From positions 496,001-560,000 of the forward strand of contig PUQB01000031.1 of the NCBI GenBank assembly GCA_003024785.1: a DNA stretch of 64,000 nt, given 5' to 3'. Shown one piece after another: positions 24,536 through 36,148 of this stretch (positions are counted from its first letter, which is position 1; the number at the start of each line of letters is the position of its first letter). This stretch comes from Selaginella tamariscina (lineage: Eukaryota > Streptophyta > Lycopodiopsida > Selaginellales > Selaginellaceae). Position numbers and translations under genes: made by a program. The notes under the pieces are model-generated. The model saw only the letters and a program-made list of their open reading frames with translations. It was not told where the DNA came from and ran no database searches.

Positions 24536-26421
24536 TATATATGTTTAGTTCTTCTTACTTAAAATTCATACGTGATTGTATGTATGTCTGTGCGTTTGCA
24601 TTTTTATTATCAATACTTTTGCAGGTCGCACCATGAGAAAATCGTGATCGTTGATCAGAGAATATGCTTTTTGGGTGGCTTGGATCTTTGTTTTGGAAGA
24701 TATGATGATTCAAATCATGTTTTAAATGATGAGAAATCCAGAATCAAGGACTATTACAATCCCAGGTACTTAGAATTCAATATTTAGTTTTTTATCCAAA
24801 CATTTTAATTGTATTCTATATCATAGAATGTGTCTATCATGGTATACGTATACTATACCGTACGTATTTGTATTGTATATTTGTATGTATGTATGTATAC
24901 ACGTCTATAATTTGCATATATGTATTTTATATATGTACTATATAGGGAATCGGAGCCGAATTCATGGGAAGATGCACACGAGATGAATTAAATAGACAGA
25001 CAATACCACGTATGCCTTGGCACGATATTCATTGTGCTATATGGGATCTGCGTGTCGAGATGTTGCACGCCATTTTGTCCAACGTTGGAACTATGCAAAG
25101 GTGTGTGTGTGTGTGGAAAAGCCATGCAAAGGTGTCTTGCTCTCTCTCTCTCTCTCTGATGATTATATTTATTTATGTTTGCAGAGATATATCGCTCACT
25201 CCCTCACTCACGCGCCCAGGCACAACACACGCACTAGTGTATATTGCTTAGTGTAATTTCTAGATTAAAGTATATAATATTATGTATAATCCTATGTCGT
25301 TAATTATTATAAATTAATATATCATATTAATAGAGAGTTATGTTGTAGAGGAACTATGGGAATCCGCAGTCGGGAACGAGATCGGAAGCCGTGTACGGTG
25401 CAACATTCAAGTTGTACGGAGTGTGGGTCAATGGTCAGCCGGCACCAGTCAACTCGAAGAACGGAGTATACAGATTGCGTATTGCACTTTAATTGACAAT
25501 TATATTTATATCGAGGTAAACCTCTATTGTTGAAGTAATGTTTTATTTAGCTTACTTCATATAAGCTAATATATGTACTTAATACCGTATATACTTTATA
25601 GTATAATTTCTATATATACCGTATACACTTTATTTTAATCTTTCTTTGTAGAACCAATTTTTTATTTCGGGAATGGAAAAGGATCCAATAATTCAAAACA
25701 GAGTGATGGAGTCCTTATACGTGCCCACAAGGAAAAGAAATGCTTCAGAGTTATTGTGCTACTCCCACTACTTCCAGGCTTTCAAGTATGCATATACATA
25801 TGTGTGTGTGTGTATATGTGTCCCCATATATATAGCGATTGTACTATATGTGCGTCTTATTGTATATGTTGTATGATATGTATTATGTGTGTATGTACAT
25901 GTATACAATGTTTATATATACAGGGAGGCGTGGATGATACGGGTGCAGCTTCTGTCGGTGCAATAATACACTGGCAGTACAGGACCATATGTAGGGGGCA
26001 GCTTTTCATTACTTAATCGCCTCAGAAGCGAGATTGGTGATGACGTGGATAATTACGTGTCTTTTTATGGCCTACGTCAGCACGGAAGGCTCACTGACAA
26101 TGGCCCTTTAGTCACAAGTCAGGTACTATATGTATAAACATCCGTATATTTATACATACATCTATGCGGAAACGTAGACAGTACTGCTTGGACTATATAT
26201 GTATTATTACGATCTCACATATTATTCTGTTTTATGCTAAAGTAAGAATATTCACGTTACAGATATACGTGCATAGTAAAATATTGATAGTTGATGATGT
26301 GGCTCTCATTGGCTCGGCAAATATTAACGATAGGAGTTTGTTGGGATTACGAGATTCTGAAGTAAGAAAGCACGCCACACACACACAACACTATTTATAT
26401 TTCATCTTTGAACCAACATCA

Positions 26422-26454
<33 letters not shown>

Positions 26455-26684
26455 ACACACATGGAGATACATATAGTTGTTACACATGTATACATGTGTA
26501 TTCATATGAGTTTACAGATTGCAGTAGTGATTGAAGACAAGGAATTTGTGGACTCTTTAATGAACTACAGTTCTTGGAAAGCTGGAAAATTTGCACACAG
26601 CTTGAGAAAGGCTTTATGGGTTGAACACCTTGGCTTACAAAGCTCTGAAGTAGGTACTCAATGTGTGTGTGTGTGTGTGTGTGT

Positions 26685-26736
<52 letters not shown>

Positions 26737-27912
26737 CATTAAACGTTTCCCGCATCTAAGAATGTGTGTGTGTGTGTGCGTGTGTGTTTAACTACCTTTA
26801 AATGTTTTACATTTAATTACAGGCCGATGTTGTCAAGGATCCTGTTTGTGACACGACATACAAGATATATGGACTTCTAGAGCTCAGGAATCTCTCTCTC
26901 TCTCTCTCTCTATATGTATTCTATGTAGGTATAGTAGACGCATTATTATGTGCATGCACAGATGTCCATATGTATATTTGTATGTGTACATAGCCACGCA
27001 AACACACTTTTTATGATTGCAGCTTAATATGATACTGTTTTTGGATGCATCCCAAATGATTCAATCCATACAAGGTAAGTCGTATATATAATATTATCCC
27101 AATTTGCTACAATAACAATGAGAATATAGACACATATGTATGAATATATAGATATATGGACACATTATATCTAGGACTATATTATATATTTCACTATGAA
27201 TGATGTTAGTTCGTTTGTATGTATGTTGTGTATTTGGTGTATATTATTTAAGTTTAACCCCAAACTATTATGCATACGTGTACTAAGAATATGCTATGCA
27301 ATAAGGACGTACATATATGTATACATGCTCATAATAGTCTTGATAAATAACATATATATGTATGTTTTAGTATATGTATATTATAGTATAGTATAGCATA
27401 GTTTACAAATAGATAGACATGTAGCTTACAAAATGGAAATTATATATTACAGATTAGATACGATAGTAAATGATATAATATATAACCCATAGACGCACAG
27501 AGGCACAACAACTAGTTTACGAGAGAATGTGCAATGTGTAGAACAAGGATGTGTATAAATATAAATAAAAACATAATAGAAATTTATATATAACACAATA
27601 TGTTATAGTGTATGTGTGTGTGTGTGGTGTGTGTACGTATGTATATTGACATATGTCTTGTATAGGGCGGCGTTAAGACAAGCTACACAGCTTAGGAAGG
27701 AGAAGTTTGGGCATCTGGGACACATAAATATAGACCTGGGAGTGGCGGAATATCCCACACAGAGAAACGGGGAATATCCGGGAATTAGCAATCCCATGGA
27801 GGGAATTAGGGGGCATTTAGTGTGTTTCCCGCTCGAGTTTATGTGTAAAGAGGATTTAAGACCGGTGTTTAACGAGAGTGAGTATTATGCCTCGCCTCAG
27901 GTTTACCATTGA
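24085..27912 (+). pseudogene. PLDZETA: Phospholipase D zeta (PXPH-PLD), N-terminally truncated and frameshifted
   Basis: The family hydrolyses phosphatidylcholine to phosphatidic acid and in plants acts in membrane remodelling and auxin/phosphate responses. About twelve exons align in order to the catalytic half. They run: LDALLSAKAREGIQ (to 24168), KINSLYTKRKLLAIHEN, HKD1 [17 protein letters not shown] (24625-24765), RMPWHDIHCAIW and RDVARHFVQRWNYAK (24946-25100), 25349-25515, NQFFISGMEKD (25652-25785) and 25924-26122. HKD2 follows as [20 protein letters not shown] (26273-26361), then 26518-26649, 26823-26890 and 27023-27074. The C-terminus FNESEYYASPQVYH ends at 27912. Most introns keep GT-AG. 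The N-terminal PX and PH domains and the linker after RWNYAK are absent. Single-base offsets break the frame in at least six exons (for example between HENIKRI and RFPDHF, and between CAIW and GSACRDVA). Both HKD motifs are intact. It is most likely a recent pseudogene; assembly indels cannot explain the missing N-terminus. Confidence 0.85.
24190..24535. repeat. (TG)n, (TA)n and (AG)n tracts in PLD introns
   Basis: Two long (TG)n tracts (about 24189-24228 and 24302-24350) separated by (TA)n, plus a (TA)n(AG)n tract at 24485-24535, lie in the first two introns, in TG and AG orientation relative to transcription. Confidence 0.9.
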
Positions 27913-27999
27913 TCTTTAGGTGATGCATCCTCGGCCGTTGGATTTTTTGACATATTTATATGTACAGGAGTTTAATGTTTACAGGAACAACAACAAAAT

Positions 28000-28556
28000 T
28001 TTGGTAGATTATGTTTGTATATATTTTATATAAATATAATTGATTAATAATAATAAAAAACTTCCATTATTATGTTATATTTTATTCCATGTAATATTAT
28101 AAACGTTTTAATAATAAATTGTATAGTTTTCTTGAATATTATTTAAATGTGGCCACTTTTAAAACATCTATACAGCAGTTTTTATTAAAGAATATTTTTA
28201 TATTAAATTTACACTTTTAAATATTAAATTCTGAACTAATGCATATAAGCTATGTATTTATATGCAAATAATAAATTTATATATGGACTAAGTTCAAACT
28301 TAATATATAAATATGTAGATTACAGTTAATCACATTTTCAATTTCTTAAACTATTCTGAATTGTATACACACACACACATGTACATATACATATATTTAA
28401 TGTATACTGTATTATATTTTAAATATATATTTTTATAATTTCATAAGCACTATAGAATCAGCTTAAAGCACTATATTTTAAATATATATACTTTGATGAG
28501 TAATTTGATTTTACAAAAAAAATTTATTTAATTAAAATGTTTAAATAACATTTCAC

Positions 28557-28605
<49 letters not shown>

Positions 28606-29160
28606 AATGTTATTTATTTATCATTCCATTACAATGTATATGTATTAAATAAAAGACTATATGTATATAATATTCAATATTAAATATAAATAAATGTAAA
28701 TTAATATGCATGTCACTTATTACTTACCCAAAAGGTAACAACAAGATAACAAGCTAGAGTTTTATAGCAAATTAATAATTAAATAGATATGAAGATTAAG
28801 GTTTATTACAAGTTAATTTATTAATTATAAAAGAGTAAGTTATAGATTTAATTTTAATAAGTTATAAAATTTATAATAAGTTTAATTAGTATATTTTCCA
28901 TAAATAAATAATAAAAATATATTATAGAAGAGGTAGAGGCAATGAAAAGGTTTTAATAAAAGAAAGACTAAATTAAATTAAAAACTGAAATTTAATTATT
29001 TTTTAAAATTTTTCTATTGAAATTAACTATTAGTCATTTCATAAAATATTTGGTCTAAACCATATCTTAAAATAAATCAATTTTTTTATTTAGTGCATTA
29101 TAATTAATATTTAAAAACATTATTAATTATTATTATGTTTTTACACACGTTAAATTATGT
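28000..29160. other. AT-rich intergenic DNA
   Basis: No gene is seen between the 3' end of the PLD relic and the quinone oxidoreductase relic. It contains a (TA)n tract of about 40 bp at 28562-28602. The first 100-200 bp, with several ATAAA/AATAAT motifs, would hold the PLD poly(A) region. Confidence 0.6.
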
Positions 29161-29167
29161 GTATAAC

Positions 29168-30319
29168 TAAACAATTTAATTAAAAACAACAATAGCATGT
29201 CCTTCTATGCACCTCGTCTTCACACAAGAAATATGATGCATAGAATCAACTTATCTGTTTCTTCTCCATCATCTCGATAATCACTTTCAGATCACTCGCA
29301 GTCGGGTTCAAATAGAAGGGTACCGTCTTCGTCGGAAACCTCATTTTCCGGATGACAGTCTCCAGCATGGTTACCGGTTCAGGGCTGACGTCGACCAGTA
29401 CGCCGTCAATCACGTAAGACCCGGTTAAACCTCGTCAGTGGTATCCCAGTTGCACAGTGTATGATGACGTCAAACCTAGTACCCAGTGAGTCTCGAAACT
29501 CCCTTCCTTCCGGTGTACGATAATCCAATACTTCATCCGCTCTCAGCTCCCTTACCATTTCCATGTTTCTACCCCCACACGTGGCAACGACACGTGCCCC
29601 CGTAAGTTTTGCAAGCTAACCCCAAGTAATTAATCACATGTTTAACACACACGCACGCACACACACACCTCTACAGCGTACGTCCCCACGCCCCCGGATG
29701 CCTAGAATATTCTTTCTGAAGGTTTAACGCCGGCAGAGTCCCGCAGGCTCCCGAGGGCCGTCAGGGCGGCAACAGGTAGCGCTGCGGCCTCGACGTATGA
29801 TAACGCGGTGAGCTTTGCTGTCGTTCCTACTTCTGCAATCGCATATTCTGCAAGACCACCTCCTCCCTACGACACGTGTGTGTGTGCGTGCGTGCGTGCG
29901 TGTGTGTTTACCTTGTGGTCGATATAAGTAACAACCTTGTCTCCAACTTTAAATTGCGATACATCAGGTCCCAGTTACGTCTGAACCTACACACACACAT
30001 ACACATACACATACACATACACATAAAAGTTAAATAAAATAAATGTATAATTAATTAATAAATAAATAAACATACATGGAATATAAGGAAACTTTGAAGG
30101 TACAAGTGGCTTATACTTTCCATTCTGTATTTTCCAGTCCACAGGATTAAGACTCGTGGCTTCCACTTTGATAAGAACTTCTCCAGGTCCAGGTAATGGA
30201 ATTAAAACTATATTATTCTATATAAAAGTTAAAACACCATAAACACCACTATAATTAACGCTAATTAATTACCTTTAAATCCTTACACCTCCGTTGTACT
30301 TAGTGTATTGCACTACTTG
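29168..30319 (-). pseudogene. Quinone oxidoreductase-like gene (CEQORH/zeta-crystallin family), decayed
   Basis: Minus-strand exons match the plant NADPH:quinone oxidoreductase family (MDR superfamily, chloroplast envelope CEQORH type) in order. They run from MQVVQYTKYNGGV at 30319, through ATSLNPVDWKIQNGKYKP (about 30065-30190), SQFKVGDKVVTYIDHK (about 29920-29985), ALPVAALTALGSLRDSAG (about 29720-29800), GARVVATCGGRNMEMV and ADEVLDYRTPEGREF (about 29440-29610), to DVSPEPVTMLETVIRKM (about 29340-29390). The Rossmann segment ASGGVGTYAV is present but is preceded in frame by a TAG. A frame change falls after the FNRVLRD segment. The C-terminal block is only recognisable as VDSMHHIS ... EGHAIV. 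The gene is therefore dead or badly damaged. Introns carry (TG)n in the sense direction. The full-length family is about 310-330 aa. Confidence 0.75.
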
Positions 30320-30329
30320 CATTGAAGTC

Positions 30330-32280
30330 TCCATAGAAACTGCACCTTAGAATGAGCATATGAACTTATATGAACGTGCTGACAAAGATGATAATATAAT
30401 GCCACGTAAGATTTTGAAATAGCTATCGACCGTTGATAATGACACCTTGATCCAGCCAAGCCACAACCAGGACGTGTGTATGTGTGTGTGCGTGCGCGTG
30501 TGTGTAAAACACTAACATTAATATTTATGATATACGTGTGACGTTTCATATTCGATCCTATCTAGTAAAAGAAACAAACAAACTTGTTGCGTATTGTGTG
30601 CGTGCGCGTGAATCGAACACACAACCTTCTGTTTATTTTTATTTGAAAAAATTATTCAAAATTAAACCTCTAGTATATAATTATCAAATTGACCTTTTAG
30701 TATTATATAATTTCCAAAACTGACGTTAGTATTATATAATTCAACAGGGTAGTTCTGGAAATGTTCAAATTGGCCTTGAATTAAATTATTAATAGCTTAT
30801 AACACACGCGTACAATATATATATAATGGTAAATAAATTATATTAATTACATTGAGTAATAATAATTTTCAGTACTACCTAGGAGTTATATAAAATTAGA
30901 GAATCAATTTGATAATTTTCTTTTTATTATAGTAAATATATAATATAGTAAAAGAGTTTATATTGATTCGACATTGTATATTTTAAACAGAAGGAAGTTT
31001 TATAATACTATCATATTGGAAAATAGCATAAAAATATTTTGAATTCATCAGAGGCATTGAATAAAGATTTAAAAAATAATTATTAGGTTGAATTAATTAA
31101 GTTAAACCGGTTTAAAATTAGGCTATTAAATTATACCATATAACAATATTATATAACTAAACAGAATATGCTTAAAGTAGAATTTACTACAGCAAAACTA
31201 AGAAATCTCTAATTTTTGTTGATTTTTGTTCAAATAGGAAAAATAAAATAAAAAATTCAAATATATCAATATATATCATAATATAATATATTATATCTTA
31301 AAATAGATGTAGATGTTAGAATATACAAGCTATACGTGATATATGTATAACTAATATTCTAGATTTATGATTATACGACAATGTTTGGAATATTCTATCA
31401 CATCATCTTCGGCATATTCTGGTGGGCCGGAGAGCACGCGGCCAGTGGAGTCTCTGAATATTCTGTCTGCTGAGGTGGCCACCGCACAAGTGTCCCAACA
31501 GAACAATAATATAATCGTAATAATATAATATTTTTATTAGCATTATTAATATAATCAGAAAACTAATAAGTATTAAACTATTAAGTATATTAATATTTCA
31601 ATTAACAGGTTGGTGCTGGTTTACCTATATCGTGCTAATCTAGAGGCCGCATTTACCGCAGTTCAACAGTTTACCTCTCAAGACTAAGGCTCATGTGGAC
31701 AAGAACTCAAAATTTGACGAATGTATGTATAGTACTATGTAAGCATATCTGTGTATTTATCTATAAAGAAATTATCCTTACAGTGTATTTCATGTATGGT
31801 ATAATATATTTTATGTATGGGTATATGTGTGTATATCTTAATATAACTTATACTCAGGTTTTATTGGACGCATAGGCAACATGGACGAAGGGTCGAGGTT
31901 CCACGTCATCTCTCAGCTGATTCAAGAGCTGTTAGAGATGGGCAAAATCCAACTGGCTACGAGCTTGGAGGAGTCTTCGAATATTCTGAGCGATGCAACA
32001 GGATAAAGTTATTGCCTTGGTACGTTTTATATATTGAACCAAGTACGAGAAATAAGGAATCATGGAGACTGATATTAACACAAAAATTTGCTTTGTATAT
32101 TAAGCTAAGTAATATAAACTGACCGCTTGGAGTCCTCAGTACAAAAAAGATATTCCTGTGCAACTAGAGTCCTAAGTTCCATCTGCAAAACGAGCTAAAG
32201 TTATTTAGTGACACAAAAACACTAAGGAGTTTACATGGCCTCAGGTAACTCATCTTCCGTGACGTTAACAATTCCGGATT
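30330..32280. other. Intergenic DNA with a few coding-like islands
   Basis: Mostly AT-rich. GC-richer islands at about 31410-31500, 31609-31690 and 31873-31990 have open plus-strand frames (for example GSRFHVISQLIQELLEMGK at the last) and could be exons of an unrecognised or dead gene. I found no consistent splice chain and do not call a gene. Confidence 0.35.
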
Positions 32281-32286
32281 GACACG

Positions 32287-32764
32287 CTACCATCTGCATT
32301 GCATGTGTCCCCAACCTGGAGAGGTCTTGGGCGTGGCAGCCTAGACAGACAGAATATTAGATTAATTCAAAGTTCAATTTCATTACCTTTTCACAGAATT
32401 TCCCTTGGTGTGGAGTCCGTGCCTGAAATATGTGTCCGTCTATCGTGCCGTCCGGTTGCCAGGAGACCCTGGAGATCAACGGCTCCAGATTGTACTTCAC
32501 ATTTTTGGTGTAAGCCTTAAGAAAATTTATGTAACTCTGGTTATCTGAAAAAACGAGACAAGGAACAATGCCCTTATGCGTAACAGAAACGACCATCCTT
32601 CCCAACCCTGATGTAAAATATCAGTAAAGCTACTTGCGATGTGTGCGGGTTGGGATTTGCAGTACCACTCGTCTGCTGTCTGAAGTGCAGACGGTTCCTT
32701 ATAAGATTTAAGATTTAATCAGTATAAAGCATATTCAGCAGAACACACACGCAAGTGTTATACA

Positions 32765-32809
<45 letters not shown>

Positions 32810-33211
32810 CCTAACATAACACACACACACCCACATACCTGGGAGAAGCATTTTGTAAGCAGTCTTATTTAGTTGCATGGGGCGGCGACTGAAATCAGTC
32901 TCACTGATGTCTTGCATTGTCACTCCATTAAGATTCAAAGTCCTTGAAATAACAAGGATTCGCAGGAGGTAAGACTAATGGCTGAAAAAACAATCAATCC
33001 TCAGTAAAAGAACTTTCTAAACATGTTACATTCTTACCGTTCCTGACGGCGGCGGCCAGAAGAGAGGAGCCGATATTGCAACATCGCTCCATAAAGGTAG
33101 ATCAGCTGGTTTCTGTAAGTCCTTTGCAATTCCATACCCAACACCATGATGTATGGGCACATGCAAGGGGTCCAACAGACTATAATCACTGGGATCAAAC
33201 CCAGTCGCCAT
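32287..33211 (-). CDS. Unrecognised 194-aa protein, four exons, divergent partner of the 33324 gene
   Basis: Four minus-strand exons join with compatible phases: 33211-33038 (58 codons, ends ACG/GTAAG), 32974-32839 (phase 0 start after TAG, ends CCAG/GTATG), 32607-32387 (after ACATCAG, ends AAAAG/GTAATG) and 32340-32287 (after TGTCTAG, ends in TAG). Total CDS is 585 bp with no internal stop. The N-terminus MATGFDPSDYSLLDPLHVPI is followed by KPADLPLWSDVAISAPLFWP, a proline/aromatic patch. The middle has DISETDFSRRPMQLNKTAY, and exon 3 has NQSYINFLKAYTKNVKYNLE. No signal peptide, membrane helix or known motif is visible. An alternative acceptor nine bases upstream of exon 2 would give an early stop. 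I do not recognise the family. The phase agreement across three introns supports a real gene. A decayed copy lies near 21.77-21.93 kb. Confidence 0.6.
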
Positions 33212-33323
33212 AGCGAAGAACCCTAACTTTTAGGGTTTGCCGCCGTCACTGTGCAGCGACAGAGTTAGGGTTCGCCGCCGTCATTGTGCAGCGACCTGCG
33301 TCTGCGGCGGTCAATCGATTGCT
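33212..33323. promoter_or_regulatory. Bidirectional promoter with palindromic telo-boxes and 31 bp direct repeat
   Basis: Only about 112 bp separates the two start codons. It contains AACCCTAACTTTTAGGGTT (33219-33237), two telo-boxes as an inverted pair with a 3 bp spacer, and a third TTAGGGTT at 33265. Two direct repeats of 31 bp (33230-33260 and 33265-33295) share TTAGGGTT-Y-GCCGCCGTCA and GTGCAGCGAC. Telo-boxes are known in leaders of plant translation and cell-cycle genes. The GCCGCC core resembles the GCC/E2F-like elements of such promoters. No TATA box is visible. Confidence 0.65.
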
Positions 33324-34473
33324 ATGGATCCGGTGCACGACAAGCGGCAAGTGGGGCGTATTCTGAAACACGCACGTATCTTGCCTAACGGTTTCAGGGA
33401 AGCTGTGGATTCTACTATAGAAATCAGAAGAGTGATGTTCTCGTTTCGGAAACGCTGTCTCCGTTCTAGGGAAAAGGGTCTTCTGCACCAATTGGTCGAA
33501 TCGTGGTATGTACAGAAATTTGTGCCCAATTTCTGCCTCGATGAGTATTTTGACAAGGTTCGAAGAGTTTATTCTGACTTGTTTTTAAAAACTGGACAGG
33601 ACCTTAAACAGAGAAATCCATATGCGAAGTTCAAATCGGAGGAGCTCAAATCAAAGCCAAGAAGTTCAGACCGGAAAAGATCTAGCACGAGCTCCTCTCA
33701 CAGACGTCTTTATACTCAGTTGGACTTCCTGTTGGAGGACTTCCCCTTGAAGGAGACTTCCCTGCATTTTGATTTCGGTCTACCAGAAGGTATAATTCTT
33801 TTTTGTGTGGGCAGTGGCGGTCATGATCTCTGGTTGCAGGTGATGTTGAAGAGTTAATGACAGGCCTTGCACCTAGTGGCACACTCTCCTCCATAATCTG
33901 TCCGTCGCCTTACCTCACTCACGAGGAGAACGTTGCTATTGCTGTTATGGACTCAAGGCTATGGTTAAATCACTCACCTTTGCCAGTGCTGCTCGGAGAA
34001 GACATCTCATGTAAGTTATAGTTAGTGCACATCTCATGTAAGTTATAGTTGGTGCACGTCTGGTTCTGATTGTTTTATTTTATTACACAGACGGAGATGT
34101 CCGTGACGGTCGGATGGATCCACCTCAAAGAACCCCAGGCCTACCTTCCACGTTCCATACTCTCCTACGAGAAACAACGCTTGGTTTGTTTTACAGCATG
34201 CATACGTTCGGCCATTCTCGACTCTGCCATCCTGCTCCAGACGACTTCCCACCGGACAAGCGACAGGGGTATTGGGGTAGATTCGCACGAGTAAGGTACC
34301 CTCACCTGGACAAGGAGTTTACATCTGATAAAGAGTTTGCTGCCCGATTTGCAACGGAGAGCCCGGAGGAAGAAGAAGAATTCATGGCCAGTAGTTTGGA
34401 GGACTGGAAGGAGACTGAGACTCTTCACATGTACCGTCTCTTGGCATCTCTCCTGTTTGATATGCCAGTCTAA
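33324..34473 (+). CDS. Unrecognised 339-aa protein, three exons, intact
   Basis: Exons 33324-33789, 33840-34010 and 34091-34473 join through GT-AG introns of 50 and 80 bp with matching phases, giving 340 codons including the stop. The N-terminal half is basic and helical (REAVDSTIEIRRVMFSFRKR, LVESWYVQKFVPNFCLDEYF) followed by a Ser/Arg-rich linker (DRKRSSTSSSHRR). The second half has ICPSPYLTHEENVAIAVMDS and a proline-rich stretch (DPPQRTPGLPS). The C-terminus is acidic (ESPEEEEEF), then TLHMYRLLASLLFDMPV. No catalytic motif or membrane segment is evident. I do not recognise the family; a nuclear protein is a guess from composition. The ATG at 33324 follows the shared promoter closely. The donor of intron 2 is duplicated 28 bp downstream. 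A decayed copy of exon 1 lies at about 21985-22195. Confidence 0.65.
34003..34059 (+). repeat. 28 bp tandem duplication containing a splice donor
   Basis: ACATCTCATGTAAGTTATAG, continuing TTAGTGC, occurs twice in tandem, so the CAT/GTAAGT donor of intron 2 is present twice. Use of the upstream donor keeps frame with exon 3. The downstream one would add 28 bases and shift the frame. Confidence 0.8.
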
Positions 34474-34479
34474 GTGAAC

Positions 34480-35018
34480 ATATTTAATAAATAAACAAGC
34501 ACATGTTATTGAGTAGAATCGTATGTATATAAGTATGTGTGTGTGTGTGTGTGTGTGTGCATGTGTTTGTATGAGTGCACTATCTTTATCTTTACTTCAA
34601 TGCTATCGTTCTCATTGCTTATTCAGTATATCTCTATTTTCTTAATCCGTTATTTATGTATTTGCGTGTGTATCATTTTCGATATATATATTTTACAATT
34701 ATAGGTTTAAATACACTTGTTTATTTATAATGCATGGCTTTTTTTAATAATATATGTGTATATATTGTTTACTTGAGAACATTCACACACACACACACAC
34801 ACACACATAGAAGAGAGCTATATGTGCACTTTTGCATATAGTTATGCGTAGATGCTAATAAAATCACACGCACACATTCACACAGGTGGAATGATATGCG
34901 TTACACTACGTAGTACTCAATAAGTATACACAGTAAATGTATATTCGCTTTGCGAATTACACTGTTTGATATCCTATTTGGTGCAGCCCTTCCCAAGCAG
35001 GTAAAATATATACGGTAG

Positions 35019-35063
<45 letters not shown>

Positions 35064-36148
35064 TAATAGTTAAAAGCAATAATATAATTTTATACAATAT
35101 CTAATGGCTCTTTATACGTAATATTGTTCTATACACAACGTACAATACGCAAGTGTACATGCTGCATATCTAACTGAAATGCAAAAAAGATATTACAGGT
35201 TGGTCTACTATAAAATGATTATTTATATCAATTATTTGATGTATAGCTGTTTAATATTCATTGCAATATACTAATACTTATGTAATACTGTACAGATATT
35301 GCAAGGGGGGAAAAGCTCTGATAAACGAGCGAGCTGGAATATTTCGGGAATCCTGTACACACAAGCACCACGTGTGTTGCTAAGATTCCTGGAGCCTTCA
35401 AAAGATTCTGAGGATATTTAAGGGATATTCTGCATATCTAACTGAGATATCTCATAAAAAAGAATTATAGTTATAAATCACTTTGTTCACATTAAACCTT
35501 TATATACCATTATTTATACATGCATACATGTATCTTAGCTCACATATTATAGTATAATAATTAAATCTTAATAGGTTGAATTGCATTATATATAAATATT
35601 GTACATATTTAATAAATAGTATAATATAATAAAGTGATATTTGTAATAAAAAAATTAATCAATCATTTTACTAAATCTTAATAGATTTAATTACATTATT
35701 TATGAATATTATGCATGTTCAATACATAACATAATAGTATTTAAATGATATTTGGAAGTAAAAATGATATAACATTACATGCATAATAAAATAAATTTCA
35801 TGATAAAAAGTTTTTTACATTACACAAAAGATTTATGTGTATATATATGAATCATTTTGTTTATACTAACTCCCAGTAGCAATTAATTGTTTTATTATTA
35901 TTTTTTTTTTGCATTAATAGGTATAATTCTTTAACTTATTAAATCATATAAATAAAATTAATAAAAATGTATTATAAAAATACATAGTCCAATGTTGAAA
36001 TTTCTTACGAGAGAAACTTTATAATTATTTTCTTTTTTATCATTATTTCTTTATTCACATACTTAAATAACTTTTTTATAAAGGCATTAACCATGTTATA
36101 TTTCTTAAATTTATGATATTTTCCTATTCTGATTTTAATTATTTTAAT
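34480..36148. other. Intergenic DNA with an inverted AT-rich repeat-family copy
   Basis: TG tracts lie at about 34538-34560 and 35022-35061. A GC-richer island at 35295-35425 has no clear frame. About 35470-36100 is an inverted-orientation copy of the AT-rich family (CACTTTGTTCACATTAAACC near 35480), matching 20040-20520 in the same orientation. Confidence 0.55.

Noticed and set aside
31410-31990. A plus-strand gene upstream of the divergent pair
   Set aside because: Three GC-richer islands have open frames but no consistent splice phases or recognisable product, so they are noted only as intergenic islands.
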